From positions 250,452,158-250,516,157 of the forward strand of contig NC_077234.1 in NCBI RefSeq assembly GCF_027887165.1: a stretch of 64,000 nt of DNA, read 5' to 3'. Source of the DNA: Monodelphis domestica. Taxonomy: Eukaryota; Chordata; Mammalia; Didelphimorphia; Didelphidae. Shown here in pieces: positions 22,169 through 35,217 of this stretch. The first letter of the stretch is position 1. Each line of letters begins with the position of its first letter. A program made the translations under genes and the position numbers. The notes beneath the pieces are model-generated. The model did no database searches, was not told where the DNA came from, and saw nothing but the letters and a program-made list of their open reading frames with translations.

Positions 22169-23840
22169 TCCAGTCTTGAAACACAATAGAGTGGGGGAAA
22201 TTTGTTCTTCCTGTCTGGGAATATGGGAAAGAAAAGTTTTCTAATAAAAAATTTTAAGTTAAGCAGCTCATTTGTGGAACAGTTTTTCCTACAAAAGCTC
22301 AGGAATAAAGTCCATATTAACAGTCACTTCTTTCTGTACATTGAAATATAAACCAAGGGAAAGGCTTAAATATGGAGAAAGATCAGGTATATGAAAGAGC
22401 CTTGTGGTCCAGGGAGAAAAAGGAATAGATTTTTGAAATTAGAGAAGGAAAAAAAACTCATCAATAAATTTAGATACCAGGATCCTAAGCTTTCATGAGA
22501 GGTGAAGATTCCAGATTTTTCCTCACACATTTCCCATAATATAGATGGATACGTATGCAAATTTAGCCCAAAGAATATCTCTGAGGAGTCCACAATAATA
22601 CAAAAATGCAAGTAAAGCACTAGGAATTCCAGTCTTCCATATGCTGAGTGCTTCTGGATTGGTTCTTGTCCTAGCCAGCATACATTGGCATCTGGGAGTG
22701 TCTGCTATGTGGATAATCAGTAGTGAATAGCTAATCTGTAGAGCATTATGAATAAATAATAGGGAGATTTCCTTTCCAGAGCATGCACTAATCTTCCAGC
22801 TGTCTTGGGCAGGCATTGTATGCAGCTGTCTCCTCTGATGGATTGTCTGGCTTCTGGCCCTCCAATCTGATGAGCTCTTGTGTTTAATTTCTCTGCCTTC
22901 CTTCGTGATTCAAGAGATTGGTTCCAGTCCAAGGTCAGGATTATCTCATCATTGTTCTTGGTTGCATGGAGCCTCTGTGTGGAGTTTCATTTCTCTTCCA
23001 GTGCGTTGGAGACAGGTAAAACAGTTAGCAGCCTTTCTGTATTAGACACAGGAGGATGCTAAGAAAGCTCGTTCTGTAGTCAGATAATTGGAAGCCATGG
23101 TTCTGAGGCTTCATGCTGCCAAGAGATGCGAGGGGACTCAGTTCATACTGATTATTTCATAATAATCATGGATTATGTGTACATAATTTGTACCGTGAGA
23201 TTTCTGATTTTTAAATTTAGTTTATACAATATATATATTATAAATTCTGAAGATTATTTTATATTATCAATATAAGGAGGAGAAATAGTAAAAGTGTAAG
23301 AGTCCTACATTATGATTATGGTGCTGCCACCATAGGCTGCCATTTTGTTTTATTTTGTATTTAAAGAGAACTCTCTCTTTTAGGTTTTGAGATCATACTG
23401 GCAGAAGCAGCCATTAATGAGTGCAAAACCTATTCAAGATGCTCCTGTAGTAAGGCATTCATCAAGGCTGGCTCAGTGGGGCCCTACAGATTGGCTCAGT
23501 GTAACCCATTAATACTTACACTTTTAGGACAATTTTTCTTCCTCTGATTGGAGAGGGCAGAAAGTGGATCCTCCATTTGAGGAGGGAATTCAGGGCAACC
23601 ATGTCCTCCTTTTCCCCCAGATTGCACTCTTCTGAATCCATCATGATCTCCTAAAACTTCTCATCCTATCCGTCTTTGGTAGTCCCTGCTGTGTGGGTCC
23701 CTCCTTCCCTCCCTCTGATTGTGGAGGGTTGAATGGGACATTGGAAGCCTCTTTCTGGACGTTCTGTTTAAATATCTCAGGGCACTAGTTCCTAACGTTC
23801 CGCTCGCTTGCACTTACCCCTGCCACCCTGTCACGTCTTC
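22169..23840. other. Low-copy-looking sequence, no gene recognised
   Basis: No transposon that I can name and no coding frame of note. A moderately CpG-containing patch lies around 23755-23835. Regulatory or unique sequence cannot be excluded. Confidence 0.45.
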
Positions 23841-23842
23841 TC

Positions 23843-23962
23843 CTCTAGATTAATTGCTCTGTTGGGGCAGGGATCATCTTTTGCATTTCTTTGTTTCTTC
23901 AGTATGTATCACATCACCTGGACTTTAGTGGGTGTTTAATAAATGTGCATTGATTTACTGAA
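23843..23962 (+). mobile_element. L2/MIR3-like 3' end
   Basis: 'ctctagattaattgctctg', 'ttggggcagggatcatcttt' and 'gggtgtttaataaatgtgc' with 'attgatttactg' are the standard L2/MIR3 tail words in order. Confidence 0.75.
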
Positions 23963-24009
23963 TGTGGGCAATGAATAAGAGTGAGAAGTTAAAACTGACA
24001 CCAGTGATG

Positions 24010-24450
24010 TGAACCTGTGTGACTAGCCAGGTGGGGGTACCCTTGACATAAATGGAAAGGTTCATAAAAGGAGTGGATTTGGGGGGAAATTGGTGAGTTC
24101 TAGCTTGAAGAAATTGGATTTAAGATGACTACGGGACACCCACTTTTCAATGCCCAGTTGGGGATGTAAGACTGGCACATAGGAAGGAGACCAGGATTAG
24201 ATAGAGGTTTGGTTACAAATCTAGGTCACCCCGCCAGAGATAGGAGAGAAAAGAAGGGACACTTGGAGCCTTGGGATATTCAGAGTTAGGAACGGGATAT
24301 GGAGGCTGATCCTCCCAATAATTATGAGAAGCTATGTTTGGATAGATAAAAAGAGACCCCAAAAGACCGCAGTGTCATGTCAGGGGGAAGTTGTGCAGCA
24401 GGGTTTTGACTTAAGCTAAGTAGCCTAGTTAATGAAGGGAAGACTGCCAG
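24010..24450 (+). mobile_element. Old unclassified repeat family, fragment 2
   Basis: 'tggtgagttctagcttgaag', 'atttaagatgactacgggac' and 'caatgcccagttggggatgt' with 'gactggcac' follow the order of the same family seen again at 34385-34500 ('gctcagtttgggg', 'agatatgtccagtgagg', 'agctcaggaga'). Class not determined. Confidence 0.45.
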
Positions 24451-24995
24451 AATAGCAGAGAGAAAGAAATGATGAAAAACAAAAGTAAGGATTCTCAAGA
24501 AAATAACTCACAAGAGATAGCCAATATGAGTTTCTGGACTGGTCATGCTGAAGGTGTTTTTTCTATTTTTACTGAGGCAATAGTAGTTATTATTTCTATG
24601 AAGGGGTATCTCAGGAGTAAATTCTTTGCATTTCATTGTTATCTGATCTCTTCCTATGTGATGTGATGTTGGAAAATCTTTGCAAATGGCATCAAAGACC
24701 AGCTCGATCAGGAGTTACTATATTTAAGATGATTTTATGGGATTATATCATATTAAAAATACATTACATAAAAACTTTTTTATTTAGAGAAGTAAGAAAA
24801 ATGGAAATCTAAATAGCAACTTGCATCATCTTCAAGAAGTGGTAATGGAATCATACTTACTTGGAATTTATGACTTTATCTGAGAATCCACATATTTTGG
24901 AGAAAGTCTTTTTTTTTTTCCTTTTGCAGTTTGGCAAAGAAATCTGGACCTGTGATATCATGTCTGTGGGGAAATTGCAGGATAGAGATCTCATC
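24451..24995. other. No gene seen
   Basis: AT-rich sequence, no named repeat or coding frame. Confidence 0.5.
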
Positions 24996-24999
24996 AAGA

Positions 25000-25160
25000 A
25001 ATGCATACAGATGTCCAACCCATTAGTAACTTACAGCTTTATAGTCTTAGGGAACTGTCAGAATTACACAGCCACTGTATTGCGAAAGCAGAAGGATTTG
25101 AACAAAGGTCTCCCAGATTCCAAGCCCCACCCTCTATCCACCATTCCACACTGACTGGAA
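25000..25160 (+). mobile_element. MIR-like SINE, 3' part
   Basis: 'acttacagctttatagtctt', 'aattacacagccactgtat', 'cagaaggatttgaac' and 'ccctctatccaccattccaca' follow the MIR second half. Confidence 0.65.
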
Positions 25161-26239
25161 AGCAAGGACCTTAATTCTAAACAGCAGAGATGCTGGGAGA
25201 AAGATAATGAAAAAGGTCTTCTATAGATGAAAGTTTTTATTAGAACCAATTCTTAAGAAATCATTGATTGAGTTAAATAGAAATTAAATTTCCTTTTCAA
25301 TTCTGTTTCTCTGATTCCATTTTTCTTCCATCACATGACCAATTAACTTCTCTTCTATAGGATTCAGTTTTTATTATATGTGAAAAATTATAATTTCCAA
25401 GGTTAGTTACAACTCTAGAAGTTTATGATTTATTTATTCTCTTTGTTCTTTTGCTTAAATACATGTTTGCTAACCAAATAACCATACTGGCTTTTCCTTC
25501 CTTATCTCTTGATCTTACTTCCTCTTCCCTTCCCTTCATTTTTCCTACATCATTTCCTTCCTTTCTCCTCCCCAACCTACCTCCATTTTCTCTCTAAATC
25601 TGTCTCTCCTTTCCTCTTTTCCTTCCTTCCTCTCTTTCCCTAGCAAAGTATCAGCATTTAGTCTATCAAGACAAATATAGGAATTCATTAACAGATCTTT
25701 CTTTAATTCTCTACAAAACCTCAAAGCTAGATGTTTTGGGGTCTTGCCAGTATCTCAAACTCTTAGGCAAATTCTTTCTAGTTGTGGACAGTATCATTAG
25801 AGTTGTAGTCTATCATGGAACTTTCTTTTCTTTTTTTATTATTCTAAATGTTGATAAATCCAAACAAAACAAACATTTTCATATATAAAGAAAAAGAATA
25901 TATTACACAAATAAAATCATGTCTTTTATTTTGACTTACTTTTTCTTCATAATTGCGTAATAGATCCCATTCATTGGTGTCATGACCCCTCTCCACCCTT
26001 CCCACATTGCTTAGGATGTCATCATGGAGGCCAACCTGTTCATCTAAATGAAGTATTTTATGTTTTACCTTTCTCGAGGTACCTGAGCCAAACCAGATTC
26101 AGCAGGCAGAGGAGAAGAGTATTATTATGGTTTTGAAAGATGGCCACTTGGATATTAAGAAGTGGAATATGAAAGAATGGGATCAAGGAATTTCTAGTAG
26201 TACAAACTGCCTAAAGCACGTGAAAGGAAGTTTTATAAA
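25161..26239. other. No gene seen; includes a polypyrimidine tract
   Basis: A C/T-rich tract runs from about 25490 to 25645 on the plus strand. It resembles the pyrimidine-rich stretches of inverted L1 3' UTRs, but too little flanking homology is visible to call it. No coding frames. Confidence 0.45.
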
Positions 26240-26800
26240 ATATGCCTTTAACACTGCAATGGCGCTAAATTTTGGAGGGCCTTAAATCTCAGGCCAAGGA
26301 GTTTATATTTTCTTCTACAATAGAAGTATTGGCAATAGAAAAATTATGAATATTGAAATATTGAAAATATTTCATAATTTCATAAATTCACATTTCAATA
26401 GACATTAATATAGAAATTTTATGAAATTTTGAGATATTCATAAAATTCATATTTCAATAGGAAAATTATGAATATTGAAATATTGGAAAATAGAAAAATT
26501 ATGAAAACTCAGATTCATGCATAAAAAGATTATTTTAGCAGATTTGTTAAGGATGGATTGCAGAAAGGAACTAAACCTTAGGAGAGCTACCAGGATGTTA
26601 TTACAATAGTCCCTGAAAGAGATGTTGCAGTGAGTGACCTAGATTGGTTGCCCATGTAACTGGAAAGGAGAAAAGAGATGCATGAAATATGGAATAAAAT
26701 TGGGGAGACTTACTGTAGCTAGGTAGGAACTTTCAGCAAGCAGTTAAAAAGGTCCGACTAGAACTCAAAGTAGAGTCTGAAGCTAGATTTAAAAATTTGC
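26240..26800 (+). mobile_element. Old unclassified repeat family, fragment 3
   Basis: 'aggccaaggagtttatattt', 'gattattttagcagatttg', 'ggatggattgcagaaagg' and 'gttattacaatagtcc' match the order of the family in 16660-17110 and 34066-34990. The middle is replaced by an AT-rich local repeat (26330-26505). Confidence 0.5.
26330..26505. repeat. AT-rich nested direct and inverted repeats
   Basis: The ~35-base segment starting at 26335 ('agaaaaattatgaatattg') recurs at ~26458 with few changes (period about 123). Between the two lie inverted versions ('catttcaatag', 'catatttcaatag'). This forms potential hairpins and sits inside an older transposon fragment. Confidence 0.75.
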
Positions 26801-28514
26801 ATATAGATGATTACTGAAACCAGAAGAGTAAAATGAGATCAGCATGTGCTGGGAGAAAAGAAGAATGTCAAAGCCTGAACTTTGAGGGAGAACTACACAG
26901 TTATTTTTGTAAATAGACTTGATTAGTTATTACAGTTTAACAATGTTCTCACTTTAGCTTCAAATCTTAGACATGGGAATTCAGAAAACAATTTTGCCAA
27001 GTATCCACATGAAGAATACTTTAAACCTGAAATAATCTCCTTTGAACTTTTTCTCTGTTAAATTGTTTACCCAGGACAGTTAAAATGCACTCACTCCCCC
27101 ATATAATGAATGACTATATATGTATATAGATATAAATATATATATATATATATATAATGCACATATATTATATATAAAGTAAGAACACATGAAAGGTAGT
27201 TTCATTATATTCTAGTCCTGTACCATTATATTCTTTCCCCCTCTACTCAGTAGAGAGATTTTTTACTATTGTTTTCAGATAAAACATCTTACCTTGGTGT
27301 ATGGATGGAGTTGTCTGAGACATACCAGCTTTTCCATTGTCTACATATTTTAGTCAATTGGCACAGTGTCAAGAACATAAATTGCCGCATCCTTTTCTGT
27401 CTGCAAATTCTTTGCTGTGTGACTGTACTATGAATTAAGACATTCAGTCCTTCCCATATTTCCTCCTTTCCCTTTCCTCCTCCAGAATTCTTCAACTAGA
27501 ACAGCCCACTAAAAATGACAATTTACATTTGACCTCCTTGTCAAGCCTTCAGTGGGTTTGAGCTGCACAGATCAAGGATAATCCTTGTCTTTGAGCTTTC
27601 CATTGTCTACCACCTTGTCCTATCCTGTAGTTTCAGAGTACCAACCAACAGGCACATGTTCTGGGGTTTTGCCAAAGAAGGGTTTGGGGTGGGGAACTAC
27701 AAAATGAAAGATATTAACCTGGAATTTATAAACTTGAAGATTTTAAAAATATTGTGATAACAATTTCATTTAATTGGTTTTTTTTATAATCTTTTTTATT
27801 TTATTTTATGCATTAAGACATTTTTGAAGGGTTTCTACCACCCGCCAAAAGGGTCTATTACACAAAAGAGTTTAAGAATCCTTTGATCAAAGTGAAGAAA
27901 TTCTTTGGAACTTAGTCCTAAGATTAATCTCTTAGGGAATCATAAGAAATAGAAACCTTTTATGAATTTAGGGAAATTGCCAAGAAGTAGCACTCATAGC
28001 AATTTAAAGATAAGGACACTAAAGCCCAGAATTGAGTGAAATACTAAAAAAAATTTCAATCTGCCAAATTAGTAATTATGGGCACATTATAGTATTCCCC
28101 ATATATATGCTTTTGTGTTTGAACTTAACAGCAAATCACAATAAAGAAGTTCTCATTTCTTTGAGAAGTAGCCTAATTAAATATTAACACATTTACTTAG
28201 AAGTAGAGAGATTTTAAGTTCAGCTGTAGCTAAAGAGCAGGTTTATAATCATAGAGAGAACTGAACTTTTTTCTTTAGGTATAATGTGAATAATGATTTG
28301 TTTGGGGTGGGCATATCACACACTTTGACATATGTTTTCCATAGAAGCTTTTTATATATAGTAGTGAAGGTTCATCACAGAATCCAAATGGAAGCTGTAT
28401 AAACAATGGAGTTTTCTGGATGTTCCTATCATGGATTACATGGTACTAATTGTATAGTATAGTGCAGAGCCTCCTAAATGTGACAAGGAAATCACTTTAA
28501 AAGACTGATATATA
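26801..28514. other. No gene seen; one AT microsatellite
   Basis: A (TA)n tract is at 27113-27176. No coding frame or nameable transposon otherwise. Confidence 0.5.
27113..27176. repeat. (TA)n microsatellite
   Basis: About 64 bases of interrupted TA dinucleotides. Confidence 0.9.
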
Positions 28515-29560
<1,046 letters not shown>

Positions 29561-30437
29561 GAAATTTTCAAGTATGAAATTTCCCAATGGTGAAATTTCC
29601 AACATTTATAAGTCTAAGAAATTTTAAGGTTTACATAAATACAATTTATAACTATTAAAAAAGAATTTAAATTAATGATCCACTGGAAAGAATAACTGAG
29701 AAAAGAATGAATATTGCCCCAAATGTAATATCAATTGAATGGACAACCCATAGTGCCCATCCACTTAGACTTTTGTATTGGACAGACACTTCAAAAAGAG
29801 AATAAGTTAGACACAAAGTTGAATTAGAGGAAGAAGGAGGGTTAGATTGACTCTTGCAAGAATGGATTTATTTTTTATTATTCAAAGCATATCCCCAAAA
29901 TAAAGTCTAATAATTTAACATTATCATTCCTCAATATTATACTAATATTACTGTTTCTAAATGATGTCGTTTGACTTTCCAGTTCTGGAATGCCACAGTC
30001 TCCAAAGAATTAAAGTTGTGGATCAACCAAGGATAAAGAAGGTAAATAGTGAATATGAGAAGGCTGAAATCCTTTTATAAATGAGGAACATCTAGAAATA
30101 AGCAAAACATAAAAGATCTTATAGGAGAAGTATGATTAGGAAAAAAAGATGGAGCAATCATGTAAAAAAAAGTAAAGGCTAGCCCTCAGTCATGTGCTTT
30201 CTTCATTGGCATTTACACAATATCAAGAGATCTAAAGCAACTCCTCTCTTGTAGCATGTTCGGTGGGCATCTTATGGTTTATGTGTGGACTAATATGAAT
30301 AAGAATGAAGCAGAGTGGGCAGAAATGGATGGCTTGTGAGCATATCATTGGAAATGAGTGCTCACATTCATTATAAAGTCATAAATCCATCAAAACTCCT
30401 ATGCCATGTGGCAAAACACACAAAAAGCACCCACTAG
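29561..30437. other. No gene or nameable repeat seen
   Basis: AT-rich sequence, no coding frame. Confidence 0.5.
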
Positions 30438-30700
30438 ATGAACAAGATCTCACACAGCTCCTTGAACATCCTGGGTCTGGACATCACTCTGCTGTGGCAA
30501 AGACCAGGGGTCACTAAACCTGGACCTCTCAGAGGCCAGGCTGTCAAGCCTGAGTCTCTCAACTTCGGAGGGAGGGAAGGGAGATTTAGAAGGGCAGGGT
30601 CTTCCTTTCCCCTCCTTCCTCTAGACCCTAGTCCTTCAGATGTCTTCCTGTTAGAATAAAGATTGTCATTCATTCTAAATTGACTTCCTTGTTAGTGAAG
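30438..30700 (+). mobile_element. Possible LTR 3' end
   Basis: A GC-richer pyrimidine/purine patch ends with 'tcttcctgttagaataaaga', then 'ttgtcattcattctaa'. The layout (GC-rich part, AATAAA about 20 bases before a short AT-rich end) resembles the R-U5 part of an endogenous retroviral LTR. There are no second LTR, primer site or internal genes, so this is tentative. Confidence 0.3.
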
Positions 30701-31714
30701 GAAATAGTCACAGTGGAAGAGGGAGAGAGCTGATTGAAGTTCATCTACAAGGTCAGTTATTAGAGGGGAATAAAAGGCAGGGTTAGTGAGGAGACATATT
30801 TGAAGAGGACTGAAGGAGGGAAATAAGCCATCTGACCCTTCTTCTATCTTCTGGGCATGTATATATCATCAACTCCTTCTCCATAACGTCCAACCAACCC
30901 TCTAATACAACACTTTGTGACTAGGAGAATGTAATCATCTGCATGATCTTCGTTTTTATTAGCTTTAAAAATGAGATGTAGGTAATGTATATGCAATTTA
31001 GGGCTCAAGTCCATTTTCATAATTTTCATTTCTGCAATTTCCTGATTCTAACCAAGAAATTCATGATCCTTTGGAAAATGAGTTTTTACCCTTGGATGAG
31101 GACTGATAATCAAAATGCCACATCAATGCCAAAAATTATATGATGTAGGGATACTGGGATCATCTTTGCTTCATCTCAGAGGGCAAAAGAATGTAAATAG
31201 ACCTCAAAAAGCTGGCACTGTCCATTGGCTTTTTTCCTCTCTTTTTCAGGCCAGCAATCTGTTCACTATCTGAACACTGCCATTTTTCCTTTGGCCTGGT
31301 GATTTCAAGCACTATTAAATAGGTACTTGAAATGTTGTTCACGTTGAGACTGTCACAAGCATGCTTGGTCTTAAATGTTCCACTTTGCCTATTAGTGTGG
31401 CAATTTCCAGGCAACGGACCACTCACATGCTGTTGCCTGCCATTTTTCTGTTCACGATTGGAGCCCACAGTAAACATTTCCTCACACAGAGAAGTGGATA
31501 TGCCAACACCCACTATTTGCCCCATCTTATATGCCATGTTGGTACCAGATGGTGTTCTAAAATAGATCCTCTTATAGATGAAGACTTTTTTTGTGCTTCT
31601 CACTCTTTCTCTTTCCCTCTTTCTTTAAAATTATTTGAAAACGTAATGAGAAGGAAAGTCGATAATGGCTCCTGCTTCCCCACAGAATGCAATAGGTGGC
31701 AAAGAATAGAATCT
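30701..31714. other. No gene recognised
   Basis: A minus-strand 147-codon open stretch at 31160-31603 begins with GTG rather than ATG and shows no recognisable domain. No named repeat. Confidence 0.45.
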
Positions 31715-31900
31715 TGAATTGATATAGTACTTGTAAAATACATTTGTATCTATTGCCTTTATCTTCACAATATTATGAAGGAGATAAAATCGATATTATT
31801 GCCTCCATTTTACAAATGAGGAAAATGAGACACAGAGAAGGAAAGCCCAGAACAGAAGGAAATTCAGTGGTGGTCTGGAATAGAACTCCAAACCACTGTT
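31715..31900 (+). mobile_element. MIR/THER1 SINE
   Basis: 'atatagtacttgtaaaatac', 'cattttacaaatgagg', 'aaaatgagacacagagaagg' and 'ggtctggaatagaactccaa' are the MIR core in order. Confidence 0.8.
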
Positions 31901-32775
31901 TTATTTTGTTTTTCATTTTGTCCCACAGACTCCTTTGTGCCAAATGCCTAATCAGAGCAAAGAACTCATATAGAAAATAGAATGAGTACAATAACATTGC
32001 TTCCTTTCCCTTTTCTTATACTCTGACACTATTAGAAAAAATATTTCCAATATTTCCCAACTATATTTTCTGAGCATGAATGAGTTTTAAAAAATAAATG
32101 CACTTAGTGCACAACATCTATAGGAAGAAGTAGAGGGAATAAAGACAAATGAAAAAATCTCCACAACATCTTAATATTTTCCAGGATATAATTGATGAGT
32201 CACAATTCAATTTATTGATAATTTGCATTTTTCTCTTTCCTTTCAGATTTCTGATTGGGCAGAGAAAGAGCACTGATTACTAGTTAATAGCAATTCTGCC
32301 CCCTTTTGACCTTCTAATTTGTTAGAAAAATAATTTGGGTGAAATCATTCGTCCTTTGCCCTTCAGCGTTGCTGATTTCACCATGCTTTTCCTCTGCTTT
32401 CCAGAAAACAAATGGAGCACACCACCATACTCTCACGTGGGCCAGCACCATTTGCTGCATTTGACAGCTATTGCCACTTTTCCTTGTGAGACCGTTTCAT
32501 TCCACGAGTTTTATTTTTGTTCTATATGTCTGCAATACAAATCTCTTATTTGTTGCCATATATTTTGAAGCTTGTTTGAAAAAAAAATGTGTGGGGATAG
32601 TGTTTCTTTACGCTGTAAAACTAAGCTTCAAAGACTTGGCTGCTCCTCTTGACTTTTCTTTTCACTCCAATTTTTCCTCTAAGTTACGCGAATACTGTTT
32701 TAAAGCACACCAATAAAGTAAGGCACTTCTGGGTCTCCATTTTTAAGCATATGACATTAACTAACATACTAAAAG
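31901..32775. other. No gene or named repeat seen
   Basis: Short open stretches on both strands, none with coding character. Confidence 0.45.
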
Positions 32776-32777
32776 AG

Positions 32778-33006
32778 GGCAGTTGGGTGATACAGCAGAC
32801 AGAGGATTTGGCCTGGAGCCAAGAAGAACTGAATTTAAATCCAGCCTCAGACATCTGTATGATGGATGAACCTGTTTGCCCTGATATCCTTATCGATAAA
32901 ATGACCTGGAGAAAGAAATGGCAAAGTAATCTTTTCCAAGAAAACTCCACGGGGCGGTCATAAAGAGTTGGACATTATTAATGAAATGACTGAACAACAA
33001 CAAAAA
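32778..33006 (+). mobile_element. MON1/WSINE-type CORE-SINE
   Basis: Head 'gagggcagttgggtgataca', then 'gaatttaaatccagcctcag', '..taaaatgacctggagaaag', 'aatggcaaagtaatc' and a tail '..gactgaacaacaacaaaaac'. The core is partly rearranged or shortened compared with 17300-17532. Confidence 0.88.
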
Positions 33007-33904
33007 CATCATAAAAACACTTTTCTCCATTAGACCCAGGAGTTAACATTTTTAAAGGGATTTGGGATCCTGTCGTTTAAGAATGTTGAATTTTAACATT
33101 TTGTAACCGAATGGTTACATCTATCACACACCCATCCAAAAGATCTGACACTAATATAGTGAGAAGCATTCAATATTCATTAATTCATTCTTTACCAGAT
33201 CAGAACTTTAAAGGTTTAGCATAAGCCATTCTCAAATAGAGACATCTTAACAATCTACTAAATTCTGTCGAAACTGGATGTTGCATGCTACCACGTCCAT
33301 TGGAGTTCATCTTCGTTGCTGCTACGTTCCAATCTAAGAGTTGGCAAAGATAACATGCATGAACTGTGTTCTGCCAGGTATTTACGAGGATGCATTTGAA
33401 AGATCTGAAGTTGAGGTATATGCTCTTAGGGAGAGCCCTAGGAAAGCTTCTGAGAGACATTGCTCATTCCTCTGAGGAACCTCCCCACTTCCATCTCCAG
33501 AATAGCTCTTCCTTCTTAATTGCCACTTAAATGCTAGGTTTTTTTTCTTAGACACGACACCGTGAGTTCCACTGATGATTCACCTCCCCAGGCAGTAGTA
33601 GGTCATGCTCCAGACATTTCCACCTCCTCTAACCAAAACGTCTTGGGTCCCCTTAGTCCATTCATCAAAACACACTTAGGAGTCAATTGCCATGCTAGGT
33701 CATGGAGTTCTAAAGACAAATAAGAATTAGAGGTGAGAAAATCAAGGGGGTAGATATTAAGGATCTTTTGGAGAGCATTCAGGAAGACAATGGAGGTCAG
33801 AAATAGACCTCCCAGGCCACTGCATTCTCACTCTGACTTACAGTCTGCTCGGTGTTGGAGGCTCTTATCTTCCCTAGCCCACGAGGAACTTAAATTCTAT
33901 TGGA
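33007..33904. other. No gene seen
   Basis: No coding frame or nameable repeat. Confidence 0.5.
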
Positions 33905-34065
33905 GGCGACAAACGGTACAGCTAGATGATTTAGTGAATAGAGTGAGAGTTAGGAAGACCTGAAAACAAAATCTGCCTCAGAAACTTAATATCTATATGC
34001 CCTGGACAAGCCACTTAAACCTTTTCAACCTCAGTTTCTTCATCTGTAAAATAAGGATGGAGATG
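33905..34065 (+). mobile_element. CORE-SINE (MON1-like), 3'-shortened
   Basis: 'acagctagatgatttagtga', 'aggaagacctgaaaacaaaa', 'atgccctggacaagccactt' and 'cctcagtttcttcatctgta' follow the MON1/MIR head and core. The LINE-derived 3' part is missing. Confidence 0.75.
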
Positions 34066-34990
34066 GAAAAGTTTAAATGGTCAAGAGTCAAGACAGGAGA
34101 GAAGTGATCATAGATGTCCTGAGCATTTCCTTCAAAGTGGTTCCAGGCAAGAAATGGCCAGTTTCAGGACAGGGCTAAAGGAGGGATCACAAGAGTGGAG
34201 GAATGCCTGAATGAAGGTGCGGTAATTTGAGCCTAAAAAAGGATAAATATTAGAGAGGTTGTGGAGGCAAAAATGACCAAATTTGACAACTAACTGAATA
34301 AAAAATAATTCTAAGATTGAAAACCTGGGTGAGTAGAAGGAGCCTGTGTTGGGACTCAACAAAAATAAGTGACTCTGGAAGGAGATGTCTTTGGGTGAAG
34401 AACATGAGCTCAGTTTGGGGTATGATGAGTTTTAAGTCTGTAGGAAATCTAGTTAGATATGTCCAGTGAGGAGTTAGAGAACTGACTGGAGCTCAGGAGA
34501 AACTCTATGAAAATATAGATTTTGGACAGAAATGATCATAAAATTCATAGAAGCAAATGAGTTCAATATGTGTTAAAGTATAGAGAGAAAAGAGAAAAAA
34601 CGGAGACGAGGGAGCAGACAGATCAGGAAGAAGAGAAGCTCAAGAGAATAAAGTCATCAAACCGAAAGAAGATAATCTCTGGGATGAGAGAATAGTCCAC
34701 AGCACCCAGGGCTGCATAAGAAACTGAAAAAGATGAGAGCTGAGGAAAGATCACCCCAGTTGAGAATTAAGAGAACGTTGATGACTGGAGAAAGAAGTTT
34801 CCGTTGAGAGATGTAGCTTGAAGTCAGTGCAAAGGGAAGGGAAATGGAGTGAGAAGAGAGGATGTGAAGGCCACCTGGATTGGGATTGGGAAGACCTGCG
34901 TGCGTGTAGAATGAAGTGAATAAATCAAGAGATAGAGACTGAATGGAAGAGAGAAGCTGGGAGGAGATAAGGGGATACTTCTCTTTTAAA
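34066..34990 (+). mobile_element. Old unclassified repeat family, fragment 4 (longest)
   Basis: About 0.9 kb with the family words in order: 'gaatgcctgaatgaagg', 'gagaggttgtggaggc', 'caactaactgaat', 'gctcagtttgggg', 'agatatgtccagtgagg', 'gctcaggagaaac' and 'gaacgttgatgactgg' with 'gagaaagaagttt'. It is the longest of four fragments in this window and the best one for classification. No open frame. Confidence 0.55.
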
Positions 34991-35017
34991 ATCTCCTAAA
35001 TCTCAAAAGTGATCCAT

Positions 35018-35217
35018 CTTTGGGGGCAGCAGGTTAGCCCAGTGGATGGAGAGCCAGACCTAGAGATGGGAGGTCCTGGTCCTGGGTTTATATCTGGCCT
35101 CAGACTTCCCAGCTGTGTGACCCTGGGCAAGTCACTTGACCCCCATTGCCTAGTCTTTACCTTGGAGCCAATACACAGTGTTGATTCCAAAACAGAAGGT
35201 CAGGGTTTAAAAAAAAA
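35018..35217 (+). mobile_element. MAR1-type SINE
   Basis: Starts 'tttgggggcagcaggttagc', then 'gggaggtcctgg', '..ctggcctcagacttcc', 'gtgaccctgggcaagtcact', 'tgacccccattgcc', 'ttggagccaatacacag' and 'gggtttaaaaaaaaaa'. This is the marsupial MAR1 SINE order, with a tail different from MON1. Good conservation suggests a fairly young insertion. Confidence 0.92.

Noticed and set aside
31160..31603. 147-codon minus-strand open frame
   Set aside because: Starts with GTG, no recognised motif, overlapping frames on the other strand, no splice or promoter context.
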